Notes under the pieces: generated by a model
Told to the model about the DNA's origin: nothing
Seen by the model: only the letters and a program-made list of their open reading frames with translations
Databases searched by the model: none
NCBI RefSeq assembly: GCF_019704555.1
Contig: NZ_AP024745.1
Coordinates: 11,025,501 to 11,089,500 of the forward strand
DNA length: 64,000 nt
Direction: 5' to 3'
Origin: Actinoplanes sp. L3-i22
GTDB taxonomy: Bacteria; Actinomycetota; Actinomycetes; Mycobacteriales; Micromonosporaceae
Part shown: piece after piece, positions 37,885-45,772 of the stretch
Layout of the letters: each line of letters starts with the position of its first letter
Position numbering within the stretch: position 1 is the first letter of the stretch
Program-made: the position numbers and the translations under genes

Positions 37885-38835
37885 ATGCGTGCGTTGCTGG
37901 TGGTCAACCCCAGAGCGACGGCGACCACCGAGCGCAGCCGGGACGTCCTCGTCCGGGCGCTGGAGAGCGCCGTCGATCTGACCGTCCGCTACACCGAGCG
38001 TCGTGGCCACGCCGCCGACCTCGCCCGCACCGCCGCCGAGAACGGCATCGACGTGGTGGTCACGCTGGGCGGCGACGGCACCGTCAACGAGGCGGTCAAC
38101 GGACTGATGACCGCGCCCGGGGCGCTCACCGGGCTGACCGGCCCGCCGGCCTTCCGGTTGCCGGCGCTCGCCGTGGTCCCGGGCGGATCGACCAACGTCT
38201 TCGCCCGCGCGCTGGGTCTCCCCCGCGACTGGGTGGACGGGACGAGCGTGATCCTCGACGGACTCCGCGACGGCCGGCACCGGGTGATCAATCTCGGTCG
38301 CGCCGACGATCGCTACTTCACCTTCACGGCCGGCCTCGGCTGGGACGCCGCGGTGATCCGCCGGGTCGAGCAGGCCCGGCTGCGCGGCCGCACCTCGACG
38401 CCGGGCCTCTACGCGCGGTCGATGGTCAGTCAGTTCTTCACCGGCGTCGACCGGTCCGATCCGCCGATGGCCCTGGAACGTCCGGGTGAGACACCGGAGG
38501 CCGGTCTGGGCACGGTGATCATTCAGAACACGGCCCCCTGGACGTACGCCGGCGACCGTCCGGTGGACCCGAATCCGGACGCATCATTCGATCTCGGGCT
38601 CGATGTCTTCGCCCTGCGTAAACTCAAGGTTTCCGCAACAGCCAAGACGGTGACACAACTCGCGTGGCGATCGGGTGATCCGCGGGGTAAACAAGTAGTT
38701 CGTCTGCACGACCTTGCCGAGTTCACCGTGATCGCGTCCCGACCCCAGGCATTCCAGCTGGACGGCGACTATCTCGGCGAGCGGCAGAAGGTGCACTTCG
38801 TGTCCGTCCCATCAGCGCTACGTGTGATCTGCTGA
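37885..38835 (+). CDS. Diacylglycerol/lipid kinase family protein
   Basis: 316 residues from ATG 37885 (GTG 37876 possible; AGGTAAGG lies 9 nt before the ATG). The DAGK catalytic domain has LVVNPRA, LGGDGTVNE (nucleotide loop) and VPGGSTNVFAR; the C-terminal domain ends with FQLDGDYLG, typical of YegS/DgkB. It phosphorylates diacylglycerol or a related lipid, recycling membrane lipids or making lipid precursors. In mycobacteria a homologue lies next to whiB1, as here. Confidence 0.9.
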   Translation: MRALLVVNPRATATTERSRDVLVRALESAVDLTVRYTERRGHAADLARTAAENGIDVVVTLGGDGTVNEAVNGLMTAPGALTGLTGPPAFRLPALAVVPGGSTNVFARALGLPRDWVDGTSVILDGLRDGRHRVINLGRADDRYFTFTAGLGWDAAVIRRVEQARLRGRTSTPGLYARSMVSQFFTGVDRSDPPMALERPGETPEAGLGTVIIQNTAPWTYAGDRPVDPNPDASFDLGLDVFALRKLKVSATAKTVTQLAWRSGDPRGKQVVRLHDLAEFTVIASRPQAFQLDGDYLGERQKVHFVSVPSALRVIC

Positions 38836-38981
38836 CGCCGGGGTACGTCTTTCGGGACTTGCTCACGATCCGTTACAGAAACACGGGCAAAAGGTCGGCG
38901 AAGTGGCCGGGACCGTACTACATTGATGGGAGCGTTCGTCAACCGGCTCTGGCAAGAGCAGCAGAACCGGACATAAGGGTG

Positions 38982-38997
38982 CGTGAGGCAGCTCACC
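38982..38997. promoter_or_regulatory. CRP-like site 1 upstream of whiB1
   Basis: CGTGAGGCAGCTCACC holds a perfect GTGA-N6-TCAC dyad, the actinobacterial CRP/GlxR core. Its centre lies 50 bp before the promoter -10, an activating position. A 9 bp inverted repeat (CGCTGGAAG/CTTCCAGCG) follows at 38998-39018. Confidence 0.65.
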
Positions 38998-39024
38998 CGC
39001 TGGAAGAAACTTCCAGCGCTACCC

Positions 39025-39054
39025 TTGACATCGCGAGAGTTCGTGAAAGCATTC
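39025..39054 (+). promoter_or_regulatory. Probable whiB1 promoter
   Basis: TTGACA at 39025-39030 is a perfect -35 element, with a possible -10 (GCATTC) at 39049-39054. It predicts a leader of about 185 nt before whiB1, with no gene in it. The remaining sequence from 38836 shows nothing else coding. Confidence 0.55.
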
Positions 39055-39057
39055 ACA
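39042..39057. promoter_or_regulatory. CRP-like site 2 upstream of whiB1
   Basis: CGTGAAAGCATTCACA holds a second GTGA-N6-TCAC dyad, exactly 60 bp from site 1 centre to centre. It covers the predicted -10, so binding here should repress. Together they resemble the two-site CRP control described for mycobacterial whiB1. Confidence 0.62.
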
Positions 39058-39246
39058 AGCGATAAGAAGTAACCGGTAGCGGCTTGTGCGCGTTCCTAAA
39101 CAAGAAGCGCAGAACGGCTACCAATCACAAAGGCTTGCTGACGCTCCGGTGAGTGTACGGGTACAACCCGTCGGCACTGCGGGCGCATGCATATAGGTAA
39201 ACAGCACTGTTTTCATTACCCCATCCGAAACAAGGAGTTTGCCGCC

Positions 39247-39501
39247 ATGGACTGGCGTCACGATGCGATCTGCCGCGACGAGGACCCGGAGCTGTTCTTC
39301 CCGATCGGGACGTCCGGCCCCGCGCTCCTGCAGGTCGAGCAGGCCAAGGCCGTGTGCCGGCGGTGCCCTGTGACCGAGTCTTGCCTCCAGTGGGCACTCG
39401 AGTCCGGCCAGGACGCCGGCGTATGGGGCGGAATGAGCGAAGACGAACGGCGCGCGGTCAAGCGTCGTGGCGGCCTTCGGGTCTCCGCTCCCACTGCCTG
39501 A
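39247..39501 (+). CDS. whiB1: WhiB family iron-sulfur regulator WhiB1
   Basis: 84 residues beginning MDWRHDAIC, close to mycobacterial WhiB1 through its whole length. The four [4Fe-4S] cysteines are C9, C37, C40 and C46. The GVWGG turn and a basic C-terminus (DERRAVKRRGG) that contacts DNA follow. WhiB1 binds the primary sigma factor; its cluster is NO-sensitive and the gene is essential in mycobacteria. AGGAG lies 9 nt before the ATG. A terminator follows. Confidence 0.94.
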   Translation: MDWRHDAICRDEDPELFFPIGTSGPALLQVEQAKAVCRRCPVTESCLQWALESGQDAGVWGGMSEDERRAVKRRGGLRVSAPTA

Positions 39502-39525
39502 TTTCAATCCCCCACACAGCATTCG

Positions 39526-39553
39526 CGCCCCGAGCCATGTCGGCTTCGGGGCG
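39526..39553 (+). terminator. Terminator after whiB1
   Basis: CGCCCCGAGCC pairs with GGCTTCGGGGCG (one bulged T) around a 5-nt loop, 24 bp past the stop. It is followed by TCTTGCTGTTT. Confidence 0.75.
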
Positions 39554-39819
39554 TCTTGCTGTTTCGGTTCGCTTACCCACTGCTGCCATTCCGCTGAGCG
39601 TCAATTCGATCACCGTACGTTTCCCCGTACTCCTGAAATGATCTCGAAATTGGCGCTTGATCGGTTTCCGTCGCTACTCCGGCACACTCCGCTGTGGATC
39701 ATCCAATCTCGACTTCGGTTGTTGCATAGCGCAGAGTGATCGTTACTTTGGGTAGCAGATCGTTGGTGATCGACTTGTGGGTGGGGATGGCGGGGGATCC
39801 GGGTCGATGGCTCGGGTGG

Positions 39820-39845
39820 TTGTCCACAGCAATGGGTTGTCCACA
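39820..39845 (+). other. Two direct DnaA boxes
   Basis: TTGTCCACA occurs at 39820-39828 and again at 39837-39845, the same orientation, starts 17 bp apart. It is the strong actinomycete DnaA-box sequence. They lie in a 1023 bp gene-free stretch (39502-40524) that otherwise holds the whiB1 terminator and tandem repeats. Too few boxes for oriC. Confidence 0.55.
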
Positions 39846-39950
39846 GGGCGGCAGCGGGATCTTGCCGTTTCGCGGGACAATTGCCATTGGGGGGGACCCC
39901 CAGGTAGTAGGTGTGCTGGCCGGCTTCCTTGAGCTGATCGCCTGGCCTCG

Positions 39951-40108
39951 GGCCGAGGCTGGGCACGGCGGCTCGCCAGGCGGCGTCCGCGTCCGGTCAC
40001 CCACGGCGGCGCCAGCCAGGGCCGAGGCTGGGCACGGCAGCTCACCAGGCGGCGTCCGCCTCCGGTCACCCACGGCGGCGCCACCCACGGCCGAGGCTGG
40101 GCGCGGTT
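39951..40108 (+). repeat. 69 bp tandem repeat, about 2.3 copies
   Basis: Units begin GGCCGAGGCTGGGC at 39951, 40020 and 40089, a period of 69 bp. The first two units differ at a handful of positions, and the third decays after about 20 bp. Each unit contains CCAGGCGGCGTCCGC and GGTCACCCACGGCGGC blocks. Confidence 0.85.
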
Positions 40109-40363
40109 CCTGCCCGGGGGGGGGTACGGGCGGTGCCGGCGGCGGCTGCCACTAGCGGCTGTCATCCGCTCGGGTACGCGACCACCAGCGCCGGCCGAGC
40201 CGCTTCAGCCGGCGACCACGGCCACAAACGGCCCTCAGCGACGGCCGCCCTCCGCCGGCCGTCATCCGACCGGGTGACAGCAGTGGGCGCGAGTTGCGGT
40301 TGTGACGGGGCTCTGGACGTACCCAAGCAGGCAGGTGACCGCGACCGCCCACGACCGGAAACC

Positions 40364-40503
40364 GGCGGCCGCCACCGTGACCAACAGCGGACGCCGCCTG
40401 GCAAGCCACCGCGCCGAGCCGCCAACCGCCACAGGCGGCCGCCACCGTGACCAACGGCGGACGCCGCCTGGCAAGCCACCGCGTCCCGCCGCCAACCGCA
40501 ACT
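40364..40503 (-). repeat. 70 bp tandem repeat, two copies, inverted relative to the 39951 array
   Basis: Units begin GGCGGCCGCCACCGTGACC at 40364 and 40434, a period of 70 bp, with a decayed third start at 40504. The reverse complement carries the same CCAGGCGGCGTCCGC and GGTCAC blocks as the 69 bp array, so the two arrays are one family in head-to-head orientation. Confidence 0.82.
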
Positions 40504-40524
40504 GGAGGCCGCGACCGAGCGGTC

Positions 40525-41322
40525 TCAGGCCGCGGCGGCCATCCGCACACCGGCAGCCGCCACCCGGGCACTGATCAGCCCGACCAACTCCGGCGCATCC
40601 CCGAGCGGCTCCGCCACCGCGACCGCCCCGGCTTCCCGAGCCGACTCCACCGCCATGTCATACAGCAACCCAGGCGCGAGGAAGTACCCCGCCACGGCAA
40701 CCCGCCGGGCACCGAGCTCCCGCAGCCCCCGCACCGCGTCCCCGGCCCGAGGCCCCACCCCGGACGAATAGGACACCGCCGCCGGCACCCCCAGCCGGGC
40801 CCCGAGGGCCGCCGCCGCATGCTCCACCGTCCCGCGAGCCGCCGCGTCCCGGGTCCCGGCAGCGGCCAGGACGATCCCGTCGAACCCGGCCGGCGGTAGC
40901 CGCCGGACCAGCCCGTCCAGCAGCAAACGAGGGACCCGCACCGGAGTCCCGACCGGCGGCCCGAGCACCTCGGCCAGCACCACGTCAGCCGCCAGGGACG
41001 ACGCCAAGGCGACCACCGCGGGAAGATCAACCCGTCCGTGGTACGCCGAGGTCAGCAGCAACGGCACCAGCACCGCCCGCCGGGCCCCCAGCCCGGCCAG
41101 CACGTCGAGCGGCCGCGGCCCGGCATGGTCCAGGTAGGCCGCCCGCACCAGCCACTCGGGCCGGGCCCGCCGCACCGCCCGGGCCAGCGCCTCGGTCGAC
41201 TCGGCCGCCCGGGGGTCCCGGCTGCCGTGCGCGACGAGCACCACGGCGGGCCGGGGCCGCAACGACCGCGTCTTGACAAGGCGCGGCTCGGCGAGGCCCG
41301 GGATCAGACGTGCAGACCGCAT
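40525..41322 (-). CDS. Sirohydrochlorin chelatase (CbiX/SirB family)
   Basis: 265 residues from ATG 41322, overlapping cysH by 19 bp. Two repeated chelatase half-domains: the first with VLVAHGSRDPRA and TSAYHGRVDLP (metal-binding His residues), the second with a decayed copy (VLAAAGTRD). Family members insert iron or cobalt into sirohydrochlorin. As the last gene of a sulfite-reduction operon, iron insertion to make siroheme for the reductase is the likely role. Confidence 0.88.
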   Translation of the reverse strand: MRSARLIPGLAEPRLVKTRSLRPRPAVVLVAHGSRDPRAAESTEALARAVRRARPEWLVRAAYLDHAGPRPLDVLAGLGARRAVLVPLLLTSAYHGRVDLPAVVALASSLAADVVLAEVLGPPVGTPVRVPRLLLDGLVRRLPPAGFDGIVLAAAGTRDAAARGTVEHAAAALGARLGVPAAVSYSSGVGPRAGDAVRGLRELGARRVAVAGYFLAPGLLYDMAVESAREAGAVAVAEPLGDAPELVGLISARVAAAGVRMAAAA

Positions 41323-42068
41323 TCGGTCTTCTCGAACATCGCCCACCGGCCGGCCCGCGGGTCCTCGCCGGCCTTCGTCTGCCGGGTGCACGGCCAGCAG
41401 CCGATCGAGCCGTAGCCCTTCTTGAACAGCTCGTTCACCGGCACGTTCCACCGGCTGATGTAGCGGTCCACGTCCGTCTGGGTCCAGGCCGCGATCGGGT
41501 TGACCTTGACCTTGCCCTTCTTGGCGTCGAACGCGACGACCGGCGTGTTGGCGCGGGTCGGCGACTCGTCGCGGCGCAGGCCGGTGGCCCAGGAGTCGTA
41601 CTCGGCGAGGGCGCGCTCGAGCGGCTCGACCTTGCGCATGAAGCAGCACTCGTCGGGGCTGCGGGCGAAGAGCCGGGGACCGTACTCCCCGTCCTGCTGG
41701 CCGACGGTCATCCGCGGGCGGATCGAGCGGACGTTCACGTTCATCGTGCGGGCGACCGTGTCCCGGATCTTGAGGGTCTCCGGGAAGTGCAGGCCGGTGT
41801 CGAGGAAGACCACGTCCACGCCGGGCGCGACGCGCGAGAACAGGTGCGCGACCACGGCGTCGGCCATCGAGCTGGTGACACAGAACCGCGCGCCGAAGGT
41901 GTCGGTCGCCCACTTGGCGATCTCTTCGGCGGGGCGGCCCTCGAGGTCGCGGGCGGCGGCCAGGGCCAGCTCGCGGAGCTCGTCGGGGCCGCGGCGGGCG
42001 GGGTCAGCGGGGGCGCTCGGGGCGCCCAGGTTGATCAGGCCCAGACCGGTGGCGTTGAGGATGCTCAT
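41304..42068 (-). CDS. cysH: Assimilatory adenylylsulfate (APS) reductase
   Basis: 254 residues from ATG 42068, with GGGAG 7 nt upstream. PAPS-reductase fold with the C-terminal catalytic Cys in TECGLHV. The two cysteine pairs CC (DECCFMRK) and CxxC (CWPCTR) bind a [4Fe-4S] cluster, which marks the APS-using form. It reduces APS to sulfite using thioredoxin. The ATG overlaps the stop of the small zinc-ribbon gene (ATGA). Confidence 0.92.
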   Translation of the reverse strand: MSILNATGLGLINLGAPSAPADPARRGPDELRELALAAARDLEGRPAEEIAKWATDTFGARFCVTSSMADAVVAHLFSRVAPGVDVVFLDTGLHFPETLKIRDTVARTMNVNVRSIRPRMTVGQQDGEYGPRLFARSPDECCFMRKVEPLERALAEYDSWATGLRRDESPTRANTPVVAFDAKKGKVKVNPIAAWTQTDVDRYISRWNVPVNELFKKGYGSIGCWPCTRQTKAGEDPRAGRWAMFEKTECGLHV

Positions 42069-42223
42069 GACGTGGCTCCCTTGGACAACAACCCGATGAA
42101 CTTGACCGAAAAGACGCGGGCGCAGGAGTGGCACTCCCAGGCGCCGTGCGAGGACTCGTTGGGGCGGAGGTCCTCTTCACCGCAGTAGGGGCAGTAGAGC
42201 GGTGCGGATCGGGCGTCGCTCAT
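42065..42223 (-). CDS. Small zinc-ribbon protein of the sulfite reductase operon
   Basis: 52 residues: MSDARSAPLYCPYCGEEDL, then GAWECHSCARVFSVKF, ending KGATS. Two CxxC pairs form a zinc ribbon. Both ends overlap neighbours by ATGA (sulfite reductase stop, cysH start), so all three are translationally coupled. A similar small ORF sits at this place in other actinomycetes. The function is unknown; a structural or electron-transfer helper of the reductases is an inference. Confidence 0.8.
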   Translation of the reverse strand: MSDARSAPLYCPYCGEEDLRPNESSHGAWECHSCARVFSVKFIGLLSKGATS

Positions 42224-43911
42224 TTGAGGAGCTCCTCTTCCGCACGCATCACCCAGTTGGCGAAGGTCTCGCCGTCGGTGCGGCCGCCCAGGTAGTTGCG
42301 GGCGACGCGTTCCACGTACTCGGGAAGCTCTTCCGCCGTGGCCTTGAGGCCCCGCAGCTTGCGGCCGAAGCCGGCGGTCTCGCCCTTGGCCATGCCGAGG
42401 GCGCCGCCGAGGTGGATCTGGAAGCCCTCGACCTGCTCGCCCTGCGCGTTCAGCACCAGCTGGCCCTTGAGTCCGATGTCGGCGACCTGGGTGCGGGCGC
42501 AGGCGTTCGGGCAGCCGTTGATGTGCACCGAGATGTCCGCGTCGAAGTCCTTGAGCCGCTCCTCGAGCCGGGCGACCAGCTCCTCGCCGCGGGCCTTGGT
42601 CTCGACGATCGCGAGCTTGCAGTACTCGATGCCGGTGCAGGCCATCGTGCCGCGCCGCCAGGCCGAGGGCCGGGCCTCCAGCCCGATCCCGCGCAGGCCG
42701 GTGATCAGCGATTCCACCCGGTCGTCCGCGACATCAAGGACAAGGAGCTTTTGGTACGCCGTGAGCCGCACCCGATCCGACCCGTGCTGCTCGACCAGGT
42801 CGGCCAGGGCGGTCAGCTGCTTGCCGGAGGACCGGCCGACGATCGGGGCGGCGCCGACGTAGTTCCGCCCGTCGTTCTGCTTGTGCACGCCGATGTGGTC
42901 GATCGGCTTCTCCGGCAGGTCCGGCGACGGCCCGTCGAGCAGCGTGCGGCCCAGGTACTCCTTCTCCAGGATCTCCCGGAACTTCTCCACGCCCCAGTCG
43001 GCGAGCAGGAACTTCAGGCGGGCGCGGTGCCGCAGCCGGCGGTAGCCGTAGTCCCGGAAGATCCCGACGACGCCCTCCCAGACGTCCGGGATCTCGGCGA
43101 GCGGCACCCAGACGCCGAGGCGCTCGGCCAGCCGCGGGTTGGTGGAGAGGCCGCCGCCGACCCAGAGGTCGAAGCCGGGGCCGTGGTCCGGGTGCTCGAC
43201 GCCGACGAACGCGATGTCGTTCGCCTGGTACGGCCCGTCCGGCAGCCAGGAGATGACCGACTTGAACTTGCGCGGCAGGTTGGAGTAGCGCGGGTCGCCG
43301 ACATACCGCTTGACGATCTCGTCGATCGCCGGCGTCGCGTCGATCACCTCGTCGACCGAGACCCCGGCGACCGGGCTGCCCAGCACGATCCGCGGGCAGT
43401 CGCCGCACGCCTCGGTGGTCTGCAGGCCGACCGACTCGAGCCGGCGCCAGATCTCCGGCATGTCCTCGACCCGGATCCAGTGCATCTGGATGTTCTGCCG
43501 GTCGGTGATGTCGGCGCTGTCCCGGCCGAACTCGGTGGCGATCTCGCCGATCACGCGCAGCTGGGCCAGGCTCAGCTGGCCGCCGTCGATCCGGACGCGG
43601 AGCATGAAGTACTCGTCCTCGAGCTCCTCCGGCTCCAGCACCGCGGTGCGGCCGCCGTCGATGCCCGCCTTGCGCTGGGTGTAGAGGCCCCACCAGCGGA
43701 ACCGGCCGCGCAGGTCGGCCGGGTCGATCGAGGCGAACCCGCCGTGGGCGTAGATGTTCTCGATCCGGGCCCGGACGTTGAGCGGGTTGTCGTCCTTCTT
43801 GCTGCGTTCGTTGGGGTTGAGCGGCTCGCGGTGTCCGAGCGCCCACTGACCCTCGCCGCGCGCCTTACGGGGGCGAGCGGCGGGCGTTGCGGGTGTGTTG
43901 CTGGGCGCCAT
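42220..43911 (-). CDS. sir: Ferredoxin-dependent sulfite reductase (siroheme, 4Fe-4S)
   Basis: 563 residues from ATG 43911, with GGAGGA 9 nt upstream. Two ferredoxin-like halves; the cluster/siroheme cysteines are in MACTGIEYC and NGCPNACAR, preceded by TEACGDCPR. DRQNIQMHWI is the siroheme-binding block. It reduces sulfite to sulfide with six electrons. First structural gene of sir-zinc ribbon-cysH-chelatase. A nitrite reductase reading of this family exists, but the cysH neighbour favours sulfite. Confidence 0.9.
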   Translation of the reverse strand: MAPSNTPATPAARPRKARGEGQWALGHREPLNPNERSKKDDNPLNVRARIENIYAHGGFASIDPADLRGRFRWWGLYTQRKAGIDGGRTAVLEPEELEDEYFMLRVRIDGGQLSLAQLRVIGEIATEFGRDSADITDRQNIQMHWIRVEDMPEIWRRLESVGLQTTEACGDCPRIVLGSPVAGVSVDEVIDATPAIDEIVKRYVGDPRYSNLPRKFKSVISWLPDGPYQANDIAFVGVEHPDHGPGFDLWVGGGLSTNPRLAERLGVWVPLAEIPDVWEGVVGIFRDYGYRRLRHRARLKFLLADWGVEKFREILEKEYLGRTLLDGPSPDLPEKPIDHIGVHKQNDGRNYVGAAPIVGRSSGKQLTALADLVEQHGSDRVRLTAYQKLLVLDVADDRVESLITGLRGIGLEARPSAWRRGTMACTGIEYCKLAIVETKARGEELVARLEERLKDFDADISVHINGCPNACARTQVADIGLKGQLVLNAQGEQVEGFQIHLGGALGMAKGETAGFGRKLRGLKATAEELPEYVERVARNYLGGRTDGETFANWVMRAEEELLK

Positions 43912-43919
43912 GGCGGCGG

Positions 43920-43947
43920 TCCTCCGGGTTTCGTGGGCACCGGAGGA
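43920..43947 (-). promoter_or_regulatory. SD-masking hairpin in the sir leader
   Basis: On the minus strand TCCTCCGG (43947-43940) and CCGGAGGA (43927-43920) form a perfect 8 bp stem that buries the sir ribosome-binding site. The leader-peptide gene lies about 90 nt upstream, and an alternative pairing exists between leader bases 44061-44054 and 43983-43976 (CTTCAGCG/CGCTGAAG). Confidence 0.65.
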
Positions 43948-44033
43948 CAATCGCGGCCTTGTGGAGGCTCCGCGACTTCAGCGTCGGGAGGGGGCCGGCT
44001 TGTCGTCCGCGCCCGGAATAAAGGGGGGCGGCG

Positions 44034-44120
44034 TCAGGAAGCCGGACACATCGCGCTGAAGACACGGCCGTAGTCGACGTGGCGGCGGGCCACGAAGCGG
44101 CGGTCAATTGCAGCGGTCAT
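44034..44120 (-). CDS. Cysteine-type leader peptide upstream of sir
   Basis: 28 codons from ATG 44120, with GAGAGG 9 nt upstream. The C-terminal half reads RRHVDYGRVFSAMCPAS. This matches the actinomycete leader-peptide pattern RRHVDL-x-RV-x-SA-x-C found upstream of sulfur-assimilation genes. The single Cys codon lies 5 codons from the stop, where ribosome stalling at low cysteinyl-tRNA could change downstream folding. The 122 nt between it and sir has the hairpin features described separately. Confidence 0.8.
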   Translation of the reverse strand: MTAAIDRRFVARRHVDYGRVFSAMCPAS

Positions 44121-44324
44121 GCCGGTAAGCCTCTCACGCAAACCGAATGTGGGCCAGTGAGGTCCAGATTTCGAGAATGTGTCACGCGGCACTTGGGGGA
44201 CTTCTCCTACTGTCGTTACAAAAACGTGACATCGCAGGTCGGGGGCTTTCATTCATCGACGGTGATCCTCTCCCGGGGGAACGAGGGCGCAACCGGAAAC
44301 ACATCGGTCCTAGGCTGGCCGTCG

Positions 44325-45749
44325 ATGACTTCCCCCCGCCTGTGGTTCCTCGCCCCGTCCGCGCTTCCGGCGACGCTGATGCTGCTGGTCGGCTTCATCC
44401 GGATCGGCCACCCGTCGCTCGGCTGGGACGAGAACGCGAGCTGGCTGGTCAGTCAGCGGACGCCGGGGCAGATCGTCGAGCAGGCCGGGCACTTCGACGG
44501 GGTGATCTCGCCGTACTACCTGTTCCTGCACTTCTGGACCGCGGTCTTCGGCGTCTCGGAGATCGCGCTGCGGATGCCGTCGCTGATCGCGGTCGCGCTC
44601 GGCGTCGGCGTCGCCGGCGAGCTGGGCCGGCGCCTGTTCAGCCCGGGCGTCGGCCTGCTCGGCGCGCTGCTGCTGGTCGCCGTGCCGCAGATGAGCCGCT
44701 ACGCGCAGGAGGCCCGGGCGTACGGCCTGGCCTTCCTCTTCGCGACCACCGCGACGCTGCTGCTCTACCGGGTGATCGATCGCGGTCGCTGGTGGCGCTG
44801 GCTGCTCTACGGCCTGGCCGTGACGCTGACCGGGCTGGCGCACATCTTCGCCCTGCTGATGCTCGCCGGGCACCTGTTCATCGTGCTGTCCCGCTGGTGG
44901 CTGAGCCGTGAGCGGTCGCTGTTCCGCTGGTTCCCGGTCACCGTCGTCGCCCTGCTGCCGGTGCTGCCCTTCATCTATCTGGGCGCCACCCAGCGCGGCA
45001 ACCAGTTGGACTGGATCAAGGACATGTCCGCCGGGACGGTTCGTGCGGCGCCCGGCGCGATCTTCGGCGCCACCGTCGCCGGGGTGCTGGTGATCGGCCT
45101 GGCGCTGGCCGCGCGCTGGCCGGACCGGGCGCTGATCCGGGAGCTGGCCGTGCTGGCGTGGGTGCCCCCGGCCGTACTGATCGGGGTCTCGTTCCTCACC
45201 GATCCGGTCTGGGTTCCGCGGTACGTGCTGTTCGTGCTGCCCGCCTTCACCCTGAGCGCCGCCGCCGCGCTGCACGGCCTGCGCCTGCGCGGCCTGCTCG
45301 TGCTGGCCCTGGTCGCGGTGACCGCGGTCCCGGAGCAGCGGGACCTGCGCGGGCCGGCCACCCACATGGGCCCGGACTTCCACGCCGTCGCCGGGATCAT
45401 CGCGCGCGAGCTGCAGCCGGCCGACGCGATCGTCTACGCCCGGTCCGGCAACTGGTCGCTGCGCGCCGGCATCGACTACCAGCTGCGCGGCCGGGCGCAC
45501 CCGTTCGACGAGTTGCTCACCACGCCGTCCGCCCAGGTCGGCGAGCTCGCCGCGGTGGAGTGCACCGAGCCGGTCGACAGCTGCCTGGGCCGCCCGCAGC
45601 GGATCTGGTACTTCCGGCAGTGGACGACCGGTCAGCCGCTGGACGGCGCCGGCGCGTTCGAGCCGATCCTGTCCCGGGACTACCGCCAGGTGAACGTCTG
45701 GACCGCGACCAAGGCCACCCTGGTCCTGCTGGAGCGCCGCCCCGGCTGA
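44325..45749 (+). CDS. GT39-like membrane glycosyltransferase
   Basis: 474 residues from ATG 44325. TAGGCT at 44311-44316 places a transcription start near the ATG, so the mRNA may be leaderless. About 10 membrane segments; GWDENASW near residue 32 supplies the acidic pair of GT-C enzymes, and RYAQEARAYG is the typical second loop. GT39-like proteins transfer sugars from polyprenyl phosphates to proteins or cell-surface glycans outside the membrane. Donor and acceptor are unknown. Divergent from the sir operon. Confidence 0.85.
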   Translation: MTSPRLWFLAPSALPATLMLLVGFIRIGHPSLGWDENASWLVSQRTPGQIVEQAGHFDGVISPYYLFLHFWTAVFGVSEIALRMPSLIAVALGVGVAGELGRRLFSPGVGLLGALLLVAVPQMSRYAQEARAYGLAFLFATTATLLLYRVIDRGRWWRWLLYGLAVTLTGLAHIFALLMLAGHLFIVLSRWWLSRERSLFRWFPVTVVALLPVLPFIYLGATQRGNQLDWIKDMSAGTVRAAPGAIFGATVAGVLVIGLALAARWPDRALIRELAVLAWVPPAVLIGVSFLTDPVWVPRYVLFVLPAFTLSAAAALHGLRLRGLLVLALVAVTAVPEQRDLRGPATHMGPDFHAVAGIIARELQPADAIVYARSGNWSLRAGIDYQLRGRAHPFDELLTTPSAQVGELAAVECTEPVDSCLGRPQRIWYFRQWTTGQPLDGAGAFEPILSRDYRQVNVWTATKATLVLLERRPG

Positions 45750-45772
45750 CGCCTACCGAGCCGGGGCCCAGG

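Noticed and set aside
39820..39845. Possible replication origin
   Set aside because: Only two DnaA boxes and no dnaA, dnaN, gyr, rpmH or parAB nearby; actinomycete oriC has many boxes.
39736..40155. A 139-codon frame through the 69 bp repeats
   Set aside because: It stays open only because 69 is divisible by three; the translated repeat has no recognisable protein character and there is no good ribosome-binding site.
39951..40503. CRISPR-like array
   Set aside because: Units are contiguous 69/70 bp tandem copies without spacers, and there are no cas genes.
40152..40571. A minus-strand frame through the 70 bp repeats
   Set aside because: A 70 bp period shifts frame each copy, and the 3' end runs into the chelatase gene.
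44034..44252. A 72-codon frame extending the leader peptide upstream
   Set aside because: No ribosome-binding site at the far start; GAGAGG precedes ATG 44120, and only the last 28 codons match the leader-peptide family.
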